This document shows, piece by piece, positions 8,926-19,099 of a DNA stretch of 64,000 nt. The stretch comes from an uncultured Acidobacteriia bacterium (GTDB lineage Bacteria; Acidobacteriota; Terriglobia; Bryobacterales; Bryobacteraceae). Positions within the stretch are counted from its first letter, which is position 1; the number at the start of each line of letters is the position of its first letter. Under the pieces are notes generated by a model. The model did no database searches and was not told the DNA's origin. It saw nothing but the letters and a program-made list of their open reading frames with translations. The DNA lies in the NCBI GenBank assembly GCA_903851195.1, contig CAINNJ010000033.1:124001-188000 (forward strand). Direction: 5' to 3'. The position numbers and the translations under genes were made by a program.

Positions 8926-10766
8926 TGCAGAACCTCTGGCTCATTCCGGCGCTCCCGTTCATCGGTTTTCTGATCAACGGCATTTTCGGGCGCAAGCTGC
9001 CGAAGGTGGCGATTAATGCCATCGCGGTCCTCAGCGTTGTCCTGTCTTTCGGTTTGGTGGTCGGTGTCGGCCTCTCGAGCGACTGGGGGACGAACCCCGT
9101 TCACCAGCACTACTTCACGTGGATTAAGAGCGGCGCTTTCGAAGTCGGCTGGGATTTCGCGGTCGATAAGCTGACGATGATCATGCTGATGATCGTCACC
9201 GGCATCGGCTCTCTGATTCATATCTATGCCACCGGCTACATGGCGCATGAAGAAGGCTACTACCGGTTCTTCGCTTACCTGAACCTGTTCATGTTCTTCA
9301 TGCTGAACCTGGTGCTGGCGGCGAATTACCTGATTCTGTTCGTGGGCTGGGAAGGCGTGGGACTTTGCAGTTACCTGCTGATCGGCTTCTACTTCGTGAA
9401 GAAGAGCGCCACCACGGCCGGCAACAAAGCCTTCATCGTGAACCGCATCGGCGACTTCGGATTTTCGCTGGCCATGTTCCTGATTGTGGTTTCCTTCGGC
9501 ACGCTGGATTTCGCGAAAGTGTTTGAAGCCGCTCCCGGTAAATCGGTCGAAGTATTGACGGCGATCGCCATGCTGATGCTGCTGGGCGCGACCGGCAAAT
9601 CGGCGCAAATTCCGCTGTATGTCTGGCTGCCGGACGCGATGGAAGGTCCGACGCCGGTTTCGGCACTGATCCACGCTGCCACCATGGTTACGGCCGGCGT
9701 GTACATGTGCTCAAGGTCGGCGGCGATTTTCACGCACGCTCCGGCGGCCATGGAACTGGTCGCGATTATCGGACTGCTGACTGCGGTGTTCGCCGCGACC
9801 ATCGGCATGACGCAGTACGACATTAAGAAGGTTTTCGCTTACTCGACGGTTTCGCAACTCGGCTATATGTTCCTGGGCGTCGGCGTGGGAGCGTTCTCGG
9901 CCGGGGTCTGGCACCTGATGACGCATGCGTTCTTCAAAGCCCTGCTCTTCCTTGGGGCCGGCAGCGTGATTCACGCGTGTCACGGCGAGCAGGATATGCG
10001 GCACATGGGCGGTCTGAGAAAATACGCGCCGTGGACGATGGGCACGCTGGCCTGCGCTTCGCTGGCGATTGCGGGTTTTCCGTTCACCTCCGGCTTCTTC
10101 AGTAAAGATGCGATTCTGGGCGCCGCTTTCGCGCACGCGCCGTGGATGTTCTGGGTGGGTGTGATCACGGCCGGCATGACGGCTTTCTATGTGTGGCGCG
10201 CTTTCTGGATGACCTTCTGGGGCGAGTATAAAGGCCACGGCCATCCGCACGAATCCCCCTGGTCGATGCTGGGACCGCTGGTGGTACTGGCGTTCCTGTC
10301 GATCGCGGGCGGCTTCCTCTTCAATGTGCCGAAAATTCTGGAGTCGATGTTCCCGATTAAAGAGGTGGAAGGCGAGATGACGCTGACGGCGATCTCGGTT
10401 ACCTTCGGCCTGCTTGGTATCGGAATTTCCTACTACATGTACGTGGTGAACACGGAACTGCCGGGAAAGATCGCGAACAGTCTGGGTGGGTTTTACCGCC
10501 TGGTTTACGACAAGTACCGCGTTGACGAAGCTTATGACACCGCGGTGGTGCAGCCGCTGGTGGAAGGCTCCACGACCGTGCTTTGGCATGGTGTTGACCA
10601 GGGCGTTATCGACGGCATCGTGAACGGTGTCGGTCACCAGTCGAAAGGTATTGGCGGTGTCCTCAGACGAATACAGTCGGGCAATATTCGAAGCTATGCA
10701 ACCTGGGTTGCGGTCGGGGCTGTCGCCTTGCTGATCGCGCTGGGGTTGGGCGGAGGCGTCCGATGA
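8925..10766 (+). CDS. nuoL: NADH-quinone oxidoreductase subunit L
   Basis: WEGVGLCSYLLIGFYF, LPDAMEGPTPVSALIHAATMVTAGVY. Confidence 0.97.
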   Translation: MQNLWLIPALPFIGFLINGIFGRKLPKVAINAIAVLSVVLSFGLVVGVGLSSDWGTNPVHQHYFTWIKSGAFEVGWDFAVDKLTMIMLMIVTGIGSLIHIYATGYMAHEEGYYRFFAYLNLFMFFMLNLVLAANYLILFVGWEGVGLCSYLLIGFYFVKKSATTAGNKAFIVNRIGDFGFSLAMFLIVVSFGTLDFAKVFEAAPGKSVEVLTAIAMLMLLGATGKSAQIPLYVWLPDAMEGPTPVSALIHAATMVTAGVYMCSRSAAIFTHAPAAMELVAIIGLLTAVFAATIGMTQYDIKKVFAYSTVSQLGYMFLGVGVGAFSAGVWHLMTHAFFKALLFLGAGSVIHACHGEQDMRHMGGLRKYAPWTMGTLACASLAIAGFPFTSGFFSKDAILGAAFAHAPWMFWVGVITAGMTAFYVWRAFWMTFWGEYKGHGHPHESPWSMLGPLVVLAFLSIAGGFLFNVPKILESMFPIKEVEGEMTLTAISVTFGLLGIGISYYMYVVNTELPGKIANSLGGFYRLVYDKYRVDEAYDTAVVQPLVEGSTTVLWHGVDQGVIDGIVNGVGHQSKGIGGVLRRIQSGNIRSYATWVAVGAVALLIALGLGGGVR

Positions 10767-12292
10767 ACCTTCTCGATCTGCTTATCGCGATCCCCGCGAT
10801 CGGGTTCCTCATCGTGCTGCTGATTCCGCGGCCGATGGAGAATTTCATTCGCCTGTTCACGCTCGGCTTTTCGCTGCTGACATTCGTCGTTTCGCTCGGC
10901 ATGGTTGTCGGCTTTCAGAACGGGCAGGCGGGCCAGCAGTTCGTTACCAATGTGGTGTGGATACAGAATCCGGAGATCCACTATCACGTGGGAATCGACG
11001 GGCTGAGTCTCTGGCTGATTATCCTTTCCACCTTCCTGACGCCGATCGCAATTCTACTTTCGTGGAATTCGATCAAAGAGCGGGTGAAGGAATATTTCGC
11101 GCTCCTGTTGTTGCTGGAATTCGGGCTGGTGGGTGTATTCGCCGCCTGGGATCTGTTCCTTTTCTATGTGTTCTGGGAAGTGGTGCTGGTGCCGATGTAC
11201 TTCATGATCGGTATCTGGGGACATGACCGGCGCATTTACGCGGCCGTGAAGTTCTTCCTGTATACGATGGCAGGATCCGTGCTGATGCTGGCAGGGATTA
11301 TCTTCCTCTATCTGCAGGGCGGGACGTTCGATTACGCGTCGATCCTGGATCAGCTGAGCAGCGGTAAGATCGTGCTGAATCACTTACAGGAAACGCTGCT
11401 GTTCCTCGCGTTCTTCCTGGCGTTCGCGATTAAAGTGCCGCTGTTCCCGCTGCACACCTGGTTGCCGGACGCGCACGTGGAAGCTCCCACGGCTGGTTCG
11501 CTGATGCTTGCTTCAGTGATGCTCAAGATGGGTACTTACGGGCTGGTTCGCTTCTGCCTGCCGATGTTCCCGACCGCGGCGCGTGAGAACGCTCCGTGGA
11601 TCGTGATCCTGGCGATTATCGGAATCGTCTACGGCGCGCTGGTGGCGATGGTGCAGCCGAATATGAAGAAACTGGTGGCGTACTCTTCGGTAAGCCACCT
11701 GGGTTTCGTGGTGCTTGGCATCTTCTCTTTCACGCAGATGGGACTGGACGGCGCGGTTTATCAGATGCTGAATCACGGTATCTCGACCGGCGCGCTCTTC
11801 CTGCTGGTCGGCTTCCTTTATGAACGCCGACATTCGCTTGAAATTGCCGATTACGGAGGCGTGGCAACGGCCGCTCCGTGGCTTTCCACGCTGTTCCTGA
11901 TTACGACGCTCGCGAGTATCGGACTGCCAACTCTGAATAACTTTATTGGCGAGTTCCTGGTGTTGCAGGGCGCCGCGCAGGTGCACTTCAGCTGGTCGAT
12001 CTTTGCCTCGCTGGGCGTGATTCTTTCCGCCTGCTATATGCTCTGGATGTACCAGCGGGTGTTCTTCGGCGAACTGTCCGACGAAGTCCGGCATCACATG
12101 CCGGAACTCAACGCACGCGAGTGGGCCTGCGCAATTCCTCTCGTGGTCATGATGGTGTGGATGGGAATGTACAGCCAGTCCTTCCTGCCGGCGGTATCTG
12201 AAACCAATGCAAAAATTCTCGATCAGGGCAAGATGACGGCGCCGGTACGGGCGATGGCCCAGGTGAACGGAGGCAACGCCAATGCCCGCTAA
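10763..12292 (+). CDS. nuoM: NADH-quinone oxidoreductase subunit M
   Basis: FWEVVLVPMYFMIGIWG, LPDAHVEAPTAGSLMLASVMLKMGTYGLVRF. Confidence 0.97.
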   Translation: MNLLDLLIAIPAIGFLIVLLIPRPMENFIRLFTLGFSLLTFVVSLGMVVGFQNGQAGQQFVTNVVWIQNPEIHYHVGIDGLSLWLIILSTFLTPIAILLSWNSIKERVKEYFALLLLLEFGLVGVFAAWDLFLFYVFWEVVLVPMYFMIGIWGHDRRIYAAVKFFLYTMAGSVLMLAGIIFLYLQGGTFDYASILDQLSSGKIVLNHLQETLLFLAFFLAFAIKVPLFPLHTWLPDAHVEAPTAGSLMLASVMLKMGTYGLVRFCLPMFPTAARENAPWIVILAIIGIVYGALVAMVQPNMKKLVAYSSVSHLGFVVLGIFSFTQMGLDGAVYQMLNHGISTGALFLLVGFLYERRHSLEIADYGGVATAAPWLSTLFLITTLASIGLPTLNNFIGEFLVLQGAAQVHFSWSIFASLGVILSACYMLWMYQRVFFGELSDEVRHHMPELNAREWACAIPLVVMMVWMGMYSQSFLPAVSETNAKILDQGKMTAPVRAMAQVNGGNANAR

Positions 12293-13742
12293 TTTCACTC
12301 CCTCCAGCGACGATCTGCTGCGGTTTGCACCGGAGATGATTCTGTCGGCGGCGGGAACGCTGCTGATGGTGCTCGACCCGTTTTTCGCGAAGAAGATGCC
12401 GAAGCTGTTCGGCCATCTTTCCATCGTGGCTTTCATTCTGGCGATCTTCGGGGCGCTGGGCGCGAATTCCGTGGCGGGTCCCGCGTTTTCCAACCTGCTC
12501 ATCGTCGACGGATTTGCCACGTTTTTCCGGATTCTGGTGATGATTATCGGAATTCTGACGGTGCTTTTGTCGTATCGGTATCTGGACCGGGAATTATCGG
12601 AAACCAGCGAGTATCACGCGCTGCTGCTGTTCTCGGTTGTCGGGCAGTCGCTGATGGTGGCGTCGAACGATCTGATCATGATCTTTATCGGTCTGGAAAT
12701 TTCGTCGATCGCTACCTATATTCTGGCCGGTTATCTGCGCGACGACAAACGCAACAATGAAGCGGCTCTGAAATATTTCCTGCTCGGATCCTTCGCCACG
12801 GGCTTCCTGCTTTACGGCGTTGCCATTGTCTATGGTTTAACGGGCACGACGAAGCTGAACGAAATTCCCGGTTTGCTGGCATCGCAGGGCACGTCGCCGC
12901 TGGTGATCGGCGTGGCCACGGCCATGATTCTGGTCGGGCTGGGCTTTAAGATTTCCGGCGCGCCGTTCCAGATGTGGGCTCCCGACGTGTACCAGGGCGC
13001 TCCCGCTCCGGTCAGCGCCTTCATGGCAACGGCGCCGAAAGCGGCCGCTTTCGCGATTCTGATCCGCATCTTCATGACGTCGTTTCAGCCGAGCGCTTCC
13101 GGATGGGAACCGTTCATCTGGATCTCGGCTCTGCTCTCGATGACGCTGGGGAATTTCGCCGCTCTGACGCAAAACAATCTGAAGCGAATGCTGGCGTATT
13201 CGTCCATCGCGCACGCCGGCTATCTGCTGGTGGCGGTAGCGGCGCGTTCGGAGTTCGGCACGGCGGCGGCCATGTTCTATCTGGCGGCTTATGCGCTGAT
13301 GAATATCGGCGCGTTCGCGGTGGTCATCCATATATCGGGCAAGGGCGAGCGTCACCTGCGCATTGAGGATCTGGCTGGTCTGGGACAGAAGCAGCCGGTT
13401 ACGGCCGCTTTGCTCACCATTTTCCTGCTGTCTCTGATCGGCGTCCCGTTGACGGGCGGCTTTTTCGGCAAGTTCTACATTTTCCATGCGGCGCTGAAAT
13501 CGAATCTGGTCTGGCTCTCGGTGCTGGGTCTGCTGAACAGCGCGGTGGCCGCTTACTATTACCTGCGGTTGCTGGTCGTGATGTACATGCATGAACCGGG
13601 AGATGTGACCCGTTCCCTCGAGCCTCTAACACCCGGTCTCGGGGCCGCGCTGGTTCTGCCGGCAATTGGTACGTTTTTTCTCGGTGTGATGCCTGGTGTG
13701 GTTCTGACCTTCGCCCGCAACTCCTCTCTTTTAGGGAAATAG
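12282..13742 (+). CDS. nuoN: NADH-quinone oxidoreductase subunit N
   Basis: APFQMWAPDVYQGAPAPVSAFMATAPKAAAFAI. Confidence 0.96.
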   Translation: MPANFTPSSDDLLRFAPEMILSAAGTLLMVLDPFFAKKMPKLFGHLSIVAFILAIFGALGANSVAGPAFSNLLIVDGFATFFRILVMIIGILTVLLSYRYLDRELSETSEYHALLLFSVVGQSLMVASNDLIMIFIGLEISSIATYILAGYLRDDKRNNEAALKYFLLGSFATGFLLYGVAIVYGLTGTTKLNEIPGLLASQGTSPLVIGVATAMILVGLGFKISGAPFQMWAPDVYQGAPAPVSAFMATAPKAAAFAILIRIFMTSFQPSASGWEPFIWISALLSMTLGNFAALTQNNLKRMLAYSSIAHAGYLLVAVAARSEFGTAAAMFYLAAYALMNIGAFAVVIHISGKGERHLRIEDLAGLGQKQPVTAALLTIFLLSLIGVPLTGGFFGKFYIFHAALKSNLVWLSVLGLLNSAVAAYYYLRLLVVMYMHEPGDVTRSLEPLTPGLGAALVLPAIGTFFLGVMPGVVLTFARNSSLLGK

Positions 13743-13754
13743 CGCCTCTGCGGC

Positions 13755-13778
13755 GTGGCCTGCCGTTTGGCAGGCCAC
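13755..13778 (+). terminator. Strong hairpin after nuoN
   Basis: GTGGCCTGCC-GTTT-GGCAGGCCAC perfect 10-bp stem; no T-tract, so may be an mRNA 3' stabiliser rather than a classical terminator. Confidence 0.5.
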
Positions 13779-13812
13779 ATGCTTATACTGGCATCGAGAG
13801 GAATAAGTTCCT

Positions 13813-14502
13813 ATGAGAACAGCCCTGATAGCCACCGTAGCGCTCGCGAGCGTGATTGCTCCCGCTTGTTTTGCCGCGAAAGATACCGCCACCGACCGTC
13901 TTGATGCGTCGGCCGATCTGATGACCGCCATGATGAAGGCGGATGATAAAGGCGTCCCCCAGGATTTGCTGAACAAAGCCCGCTGCGTCGTGCTGGTGCC
14001 CGGTCTGAAGAAGGCCGCGTTCATTGTCGGCGGCAAGTACGGCCGCGGATTTTCGATGTGCCGCAAATCGGGCGGAGTTGGCTGGTCCGCGCCGGCCGCC
14101 GTTCGGATTGAAGGCGGAAGCGTTGGCTTCCAGATTGGCGGATCGGAACAGGATGTGCTTTTTCTGGTCATGAACGATACCGGTATGAAACATCTGGTCA
14201 GCAGCAAGTTCACGATTGGCGGCGAAGCGACTGCCGCCGCGGGTCCGGTCGGGCGCGATGTGAGTGCGCAGACGGATGCGGTGATGCGCGCCGAGATCCT
14301 GTCTTACTCGCGTTCACGCGGACTGTTCGCCGGTATCTCCCTGCAGGGCGCGACTCTGCGGCCGGACGATGAGGCCAACAAGGAGCTTTACGGCCACGAA
14401 GTCGACAACGGCGCCGTGCTGAAGGGCAGTGAGAGCGCTCCGGCAGCCGCAGCGAAGCTGGAAGCTCTGATGAATCGCAATTCGCTTCGCGAAACCAAAT
14501 AA
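13813..14502 (+). CDS. SYLF (Ysc84-like) lipid-binding domain protein, secreted
   Basis: Signal peptide; ARCVVLVPGLKKAAFIVGGKYGRG...VGFQIGGSEQDVLFLVMN...AAAGPVGRDVSAQTD. Confidence 0.85.
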   Translation: MRTALIATVALASVIAPACFAAKDTATDRLDASADLMTAMMKADDKGVPQDLLNKARCVVLVPGLKKAAFIVGGKYGRGFSMCRKSGGVGWSAPAAVRIEGGSVGFQIGGSEQDVLFLVMNDTGMKHLVSSKFTIGGEATAAAGPVGRDVSAQTDAVMRAEILSYSRSRGLFAGISLQGATLRPDDEANKELYGHEVDNGAVLKGSESAPAAAAKLEALMNRNSLRETK

Positions 14503-14519
14503 ATCCTGCGGTTTTAAGC

Positions 14520-14570
14520 GCCCGGCATTCGGACTGCAGCTCAGTCCGGGTGTCGGGCTGTTTGTCGTTT
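14520..14570 (+). terminator. Intrinsic terminator after the SYLF gene
   Basis: 17-bp stem (with G-U pairs) GCCCGGCATTCGGACTG/CAGTCCGGGTGTCGGGC, loop CAGCT, followed by TGTTTGTCGTTT. Confidence 0.75.
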
Positions 14571-16633
14571 CAGGCGTTCCAAAGGGCCGTTTCGCCGACG
14601 CGGAACGCGCCATCGCGGGGTACGGCATCGAGCGGAAGCCCGTCCTGCCAGAAGGAAAGGCCTACGCTTTCCGCTTCTTCGCGCAACGGGACGGCAATCT
14701 CCAGCACGTCGCTGAAAGCGGCGGTGCCCGAACCCTCCAACACCACCGCCGCGCCTCCTTCGATCCGGATGATGCAGTTGCGCTCCCCGGCTTCTCCGGA
14801 ATGTACCTGAATCTCCAGGTTTTCGAGCGCGCCGGCGGCTTCCTCAAAATCCACGCGGAGGTAGACGGAAGATCCGTCAGAGCCGTACTCGACACCCTTC
14901 AGCAGAACCCGTTTGCCGTGCATGGAGCCCTGCCGGGGGTCGACCTTGTAGATCCCGGCGCCCAGCCATTCGAAGTAGGAATCGACCACGCCGTTGATGC
15001 GCGGTGAGATGGGGCCGACGGGGAGGGTGTGCGCCTCTTCCACGCGGACCTGCAGGATAGGCTGGGAGAGTTCGACGGGGGTCGGCAGCCCGAGCGCGCG
15101 GTAGACGCTGGCGAGGTGCTCGCGATAGATCTGGTCGAATTCGATACGGTTGGCGGACTCGTGTTCGGGGCCATACCACCAGTTCCAGTCGCTTCCTTCG
15201 GAGATCAGAAGTTCCTGGAGGGCGAGTTTGCGGCGATCGGCCGGGACGCTGACGGCGGCATCGTAGGCCTGACGCGCGTCGAGAAGCAAACGCCAGGCTT
15301 TATTGTCTTCCTCGGCGCCGATCCAGATATCGAAATTGGCGTTGATCCAGGAGCCGGGGTGGATGCGGTCGAGAGGCTGCGATTCCATGCGGCGGAAGGC
15401 TTCACTCACGGTGACCGCTTCCATGGTGGGGTCGGCCTGAATGGCGCTGTAGAGTTCGCGGAAGAACGGGCGGCCGCTGCGGTCGTAATACTCCCAGGCG
15501 TTCTCGCCATCGAGAATGATCGGCACCAGGGCGTCGCGGCCACTGGCGAGAATGCTCCGGCAGTTCTCGCGGATCCGGCGGAGAAAGTCCTGCGCGGCTT
15601 CGTGCGCCCCCATGCCGGAGTAGACGAAACCGATCAGGTCGCTCATCAGGTGATCGCGGAAGATCATGCGCATCTGCCGCCCGTTCTGCCGCCAGAGGTA
15701 GGGGCGGTAAGTGACTTCGGGGACGGCGGCGCGGCCGAGGGTGCGATCGAGAACGCCGTTATCGGTGCCGGCCCATTCGAAACCGGTTTCCGCGGCGAGG
15801 GCGAGAGCCTGGTCGGAGACGGAGCCTTCGGAGGGCCAGAGACCGACCGGGGCGACACCGAAGGTGTCTTTGACGTAGTCCCGCGCCATTTCGAGCTGGA
15901 GGCGGGCGTCGCCCGGGTAGGAGAAGCGTGGCGGCAGCGGGACGTTGGGATGCGAGACGGCGGCGATATCGCTGTCGCAGAGCAGGGGCAGAATCGGATG
16001 GTAGAACGGCGTGGTGGAGATTTCGATCTGCCCGGAGGCGGCCAGTTTCCGGTATTGCGGGATCACCTGAGCGCAGATTTCCCGCTGTTTGCGGCCCATC
16101 AGAGCCTGGTCTTCGAGGGAATAGTGGCGGCCCTTCGCGACCAGCATCCGAACTTCGGAGTCCTTGTCGAGATACTCTTCGTCGAACCAGGCGAGCTGGG
16201 AGAGCACCTGGAGATCGCGATATTCCTGGGGTCCGAAGACGCCGCGGCCTTCCGTGCGCTGCGCCTGCCAGGCGTTGTAGAGTTCGCCATAGCGCGGGTA
16301 GCGGTAGATCATGCGCGAGGGGTTCGCCATGAAGAAGTTGCGCAGGATGAAGGAGTGTTCGCTGTCGGAAAGGTCTTCGGCGGGCTTGAGGGCGGCTTCG
16401 AGGAACGGATCTTTGGCCTCGCCGCGCGCGTATTCCTCCACCTGCACCATCATGGACGGGACGAGGTTGAAGGTCTGGCGAACGTCCGGAAATTCTTCCA
16501 GGATCTTTACCATGCCGTAGTAATCCTTGAGCGCGTGCATGCGCGTCCAGGGCAGGCGGTACTCGCCCGAGGCGAGGTCCTTATAAAACGGCTGGTGCAT
16601 GTGCCATAAGAAGCACAGGTTGATCCGGGGCAT
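14570..16633 (-). CDS. Glycoside hydrolase family 57 protein
   Basis: MPRINLCFLWHMHQPFYKD N-terminus; LWPSEGSVSDQALALAAETGFEWAGTDNGVL typical of GH57. Confidence 0.88.
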   Translation of the reverse strand: MPRINLCFLWHMHQPFYKDLASGEYRLPWTRMHALKDYYGMVKILEEFPDVRQTFNLVPSMMVQVEEYARGEAKDPFLEAALKPAEDLSDSEHSFILRNFFMANPSRMIYRYPRYGELYNAWQAQRTEGRGVFGPQEYRDLQVLSQLAWFDEEYLDKDSEVRMLVAKGRHYSLEDQALMGRKQREICAQVIPQYRKLAASGQIEISTTPFYHPILPLLCDSDIAAVSHPNVPLPPRFSYPGDARLQLEMARDYVKDTFGVAPVGLWPSEGSVSDQALALAAETGFEWAGTDNGVLDRTLGRAAVPEVTYRPYLWRQNGRQMRMIFRDHLMSDLIGFVYSGMGAHEAAQDFLRRIRENCRSILASGRDALVPIILDGENAWEYYDRSGRPFFRELYSAIQADPTMEAVTVSEAFRRMESQPLDRIHPGSWINANFDIWIGAEEDNKAWRLLLDARQAYDAAVSVPADRRKLALQELLISEGSDWNWWYGPEHESANRIEFDQIYREHLASVYRALGLPTPVELSQPILQVRVEEAHTLPVGPISPRINGVVDSYFEWLGAGIYKVDPRQGSMHGKRVLLKGVEYGSDGSSVYLRVDFEEAAGALENLEIQVHSGEAGERNCIIRIEGGAAVVLEGSGTAAFSDVLEIAVPLREEAESVGLSFWQDGLPLDAVPRDGAFRVGETALWNA

Positions 16634-16636
16634 CGG

Positions 16637-19099
16637 TTAGTGCGAAAAGCGGCTTGAGACGGGCGCCGGCATGGGAACGTGGGGACCTTTGATGGCAGCC
16701 CAGAGGATCGCGTTCAGCTCGTCGTCGTCGATTTCATCCGCCTTGTCGAACCTCATGCGGGACGATTTGAGGCCCGCGACGGTATTCGGCGGATTGAGAG
16801 TATTCAACGGGGTTTGCGGCTTTTCCAGCGCGTACGGTTGCGACGAGGGCGAGTTTCCGAACACGCCGAACATGGGGCGGGCACCAGCATCGTAGGTGGT
16901 GAGGGGATGCAGGCCCAGGATCAGTTCGATGGTGCGAAGGACCGATGCCTGGTTGTACATGGTGCTGTTCACGGTGCCCTTCTTCACCCACGGCGAGATC
17001 ACATAGGCGGTGGAGCGGTGCGAATCGACGTGGTCCGGGCCGTTCTGCGCATCGTCTTCGATGACGAAGATGGCGGTCTCCGCCCAGAATTTGGTTTTCG
17101 ACACGGCTTCCACCACCATGCCGATGCCCTGGTCGTTATCGGCGGCGAGGGAGAGGGGCGAGAGTTTGCCGGCGGCTGCGCCGTTGGTGTGGTCGTTGCC
17201 CATGCGCATGATGAGGAACTGCGGCATGGAGTTGGCTTTTACGAAATCCTGCATTTCGCTCGCGAATTCTTTGGCGCGGTCGATATCCGGGTAATCGAGA
17301 TCGAAACCGCGATAGTTGGGATCCGTGACGGGCGCGAGGATGGGGTCGCGAACCGCGGTGATCTGGGTGCCGTCGGCTTCCGGAGTGGCCCGGTTATCCA
17401 CGTAATAGCCGTAATTGCGCATGGTGATGCCGGCCTGGCCGGCGGCTGACCAGATGTACCCGGCGGGCGGGGCATTGGCGGGCTCCTGGCCTTCGTAATC
17501 GTAGGTTTTGCGGCGGCCGGCGTAGCTGTTGGGCCACATGCGCTGGGTGTAGTCCGGCGCAATGGCCGCGGTGGCCCAGTTGTGGCCATCGGCGCTGACG
17601 TCCGAGTTTTCGTAGAAATTATCCAGCAGCACGAACTCTCTGGCTAATTTGTGCAGATTCGGCGTAATTTTCTCACCGAAAAGAACCAGGGATGGGTCGC
17701 CATTGCCCTCCTTCATGTCGCCCAGCACCTGATCGTAAGTGCGATTTTCCTTCACGATGTAGATGACGTGTTTGATGGGGCCGTTGGGGCGAACCGGGTT
17801 GCCCTCCGGCGTGCCGGCATCGTCCAGCAGTTCATCGCGATAGGGGGTGTTGGCGACGACTTCTTTCGTCCAGGAGTCGAGCTGCTGCGGATTCGAAACG
17901 TCCGTGAACTGCACGGTGCCGCGCTGGATGTGGCCGACGTATTCCACGTCCTTCGTGCCTTCATGCAGGGGTTCGGGGCGGCGGGATGGGTTGGGACCGC
18001 CGGGGTTGGCGAAGGAGCGCAGACCGCGGCCGTTCAGAACGCCCATGCGGCCGTCGGGTAGAGCAAAAGCGGCGGTGGGATACCAGCCGGTGGGGACGAA
18101 ACCGAGCACGCGGCTGCGCGCTTCCGAGATATCGACCACGGCGGCGGCGTTGGCATCGGCGCAGGCGACGAAGAGTTTCGAACCGTCGGCACTGAGGCCG
18201 AGTCCGCTGGGGGTGACGCCGAGCGGTTGACGCGGGGTGATGGCGAGATTGATGGTTTCGAGGCGGGAGAGTTCACCCGATTCGGTGGCGCCCAGAACGT
18301 AGACGCTGTTGGTGTTGGACGCCGAGACGAAGAGGCGCGCGGTGATGTCGGGATGTTCCTCAACCGGGCCGCTTTTCCAGACCATATCGGTGGTGTGGGG
18401 GCCGACACGGGTCAGGTTGATGCGTTCCCCGGTGTTGATGTCGTACTGGCCGATGGAGCCATCGGCCCAACTGGAAACATAGATACTTTTGCCCGAGGGA
18501 TGGAAGAGGATCCGGTAGGGGCGCCGGCCGGTTTTGATGCGGGAGAGCACGAGACCGGACTGGGTGTTGATAACGGCGACGGAATCGTGAAAGAGGTCGG
18601 CTGCGTAGAGCAGGTGGCCATCGGGAGCGAGCTGGATGTCGCCGGTGAAATCCGCCGGTTTGCGGTCCTTCTCGGCTACCAACGGGAAGACGCGGGACGG
18701 CTTCAATACGCCCGCCGCGAGGGAGAATTCGTAGACGGCGGCCTTCGAACCGCCACCGACGTACACCTTGTCGCCGGCTTTCGTCATGGCGAGGCCGAGC
18801 CAGCCATCGGGTACCGGAGTGCGGCTGGTCTCCTTCGCCGACGCGATATCGATGACACTGACGCTGGGGGGATTCCAGCCGCCGTTGAGGACGAGGAGCG
18901 ACTTCTTGTCCGGCGTGACTAAGGTGGCCATGGGCAAGGTGTCCACGGGAATCTGCTGACCGGCGGCCTTGATGCGCCAGCCGCTATTGAGCAGGAACGC
19001 GCCATCCGGCAGCAGGCCGACCTGCTCACGCGGCGCGGGCTGGGACATCAGGAAAACAGCACTTACACCCAACACAAGAACGAGAAATTTAGGTTTCAT
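16637..19099 (-). CDS. YncE-like beta-propeller fused to phosphoesterase (alkaline phosphatase-like) domain
   Basis: N-terminal propeller repeats; C-terminal IKHVIYIVKENRTYDQVLGDM...FVIEDDAQNGPDHVDSHRSTAYVISPWVKKG. Confidence 0.88.
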   Translation of the reverse strand: MKPKFLVLVLGVSAVFLMSQPAPREQVGLLPDGAFLLNSGWRIKAAGQQIPVDTLPMATLVTPDKKSLLVLNGGWNPPSVSVIDIASAKETSRTPVPDGWLGLAMTKAGDKVYVGGGSKAAVYEFSLAAGVLKPSRVFPLVAEKDRKPADFTGDIQLAPDGHLLYAADLFHDSVAVINTQSGLVLSRIKTGRRPYRILFHPSGKSIYVSSWADGSIGQYDINTGERINLTRVGPHTTDMVWKSGPVEEHPDITARLFVSASNTNSVYVLGATESGELSRLETINLAITPRQPLGVTPSGLGLSADGSKLFVACADANAAAVVDISEARSRVLGFVPTGWYPTAAFALPDGRMGVLNGRGLRSFANPGGPNPSRRPEPLHEGTKDVEYVGHIQRGTVQFTDVSNPQQLDSWTKEVVANTPYRDELLDDAGTPEGNPVRPNGPIKHVIYIVKENRTYDQVLGDMKEGNGDPSLVLFGEKITPNLHKLAREFVLLDNFYENSDVSADGHNWATAAIAPDYTQRMWPNSYAGRRKTYDYEGQEPANAPPAGYIWSAAGQAGITMRNYGYYVDNRATPEADGTQITAVRDPILAPVTDPNYRGFDLDYPDIDRAKEFASEMQDFVKANSMPQFLIMRMGNDHTNGAAAGKLSPLSLAADNDQGIGMVVEAVSKTKFWAETAIFVIEDDAQNGPDHVDSHRSTAYVISPWVKKGTVNSTMYNQASVLRTIELILGLHPLTTYDAGARPMFGVFGNSPSSQPYALEKPQTPLNTLNPPNTVAGLKSSRMRFDKADEIDDDELNAILWAAIKGPHVPMPAPVSSRFSH

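Noticed and set aside
15029-16609. 526 aa + strand ORF opposite the GH57 gene
   Set aside because: Shadow ORF, no domain signature.
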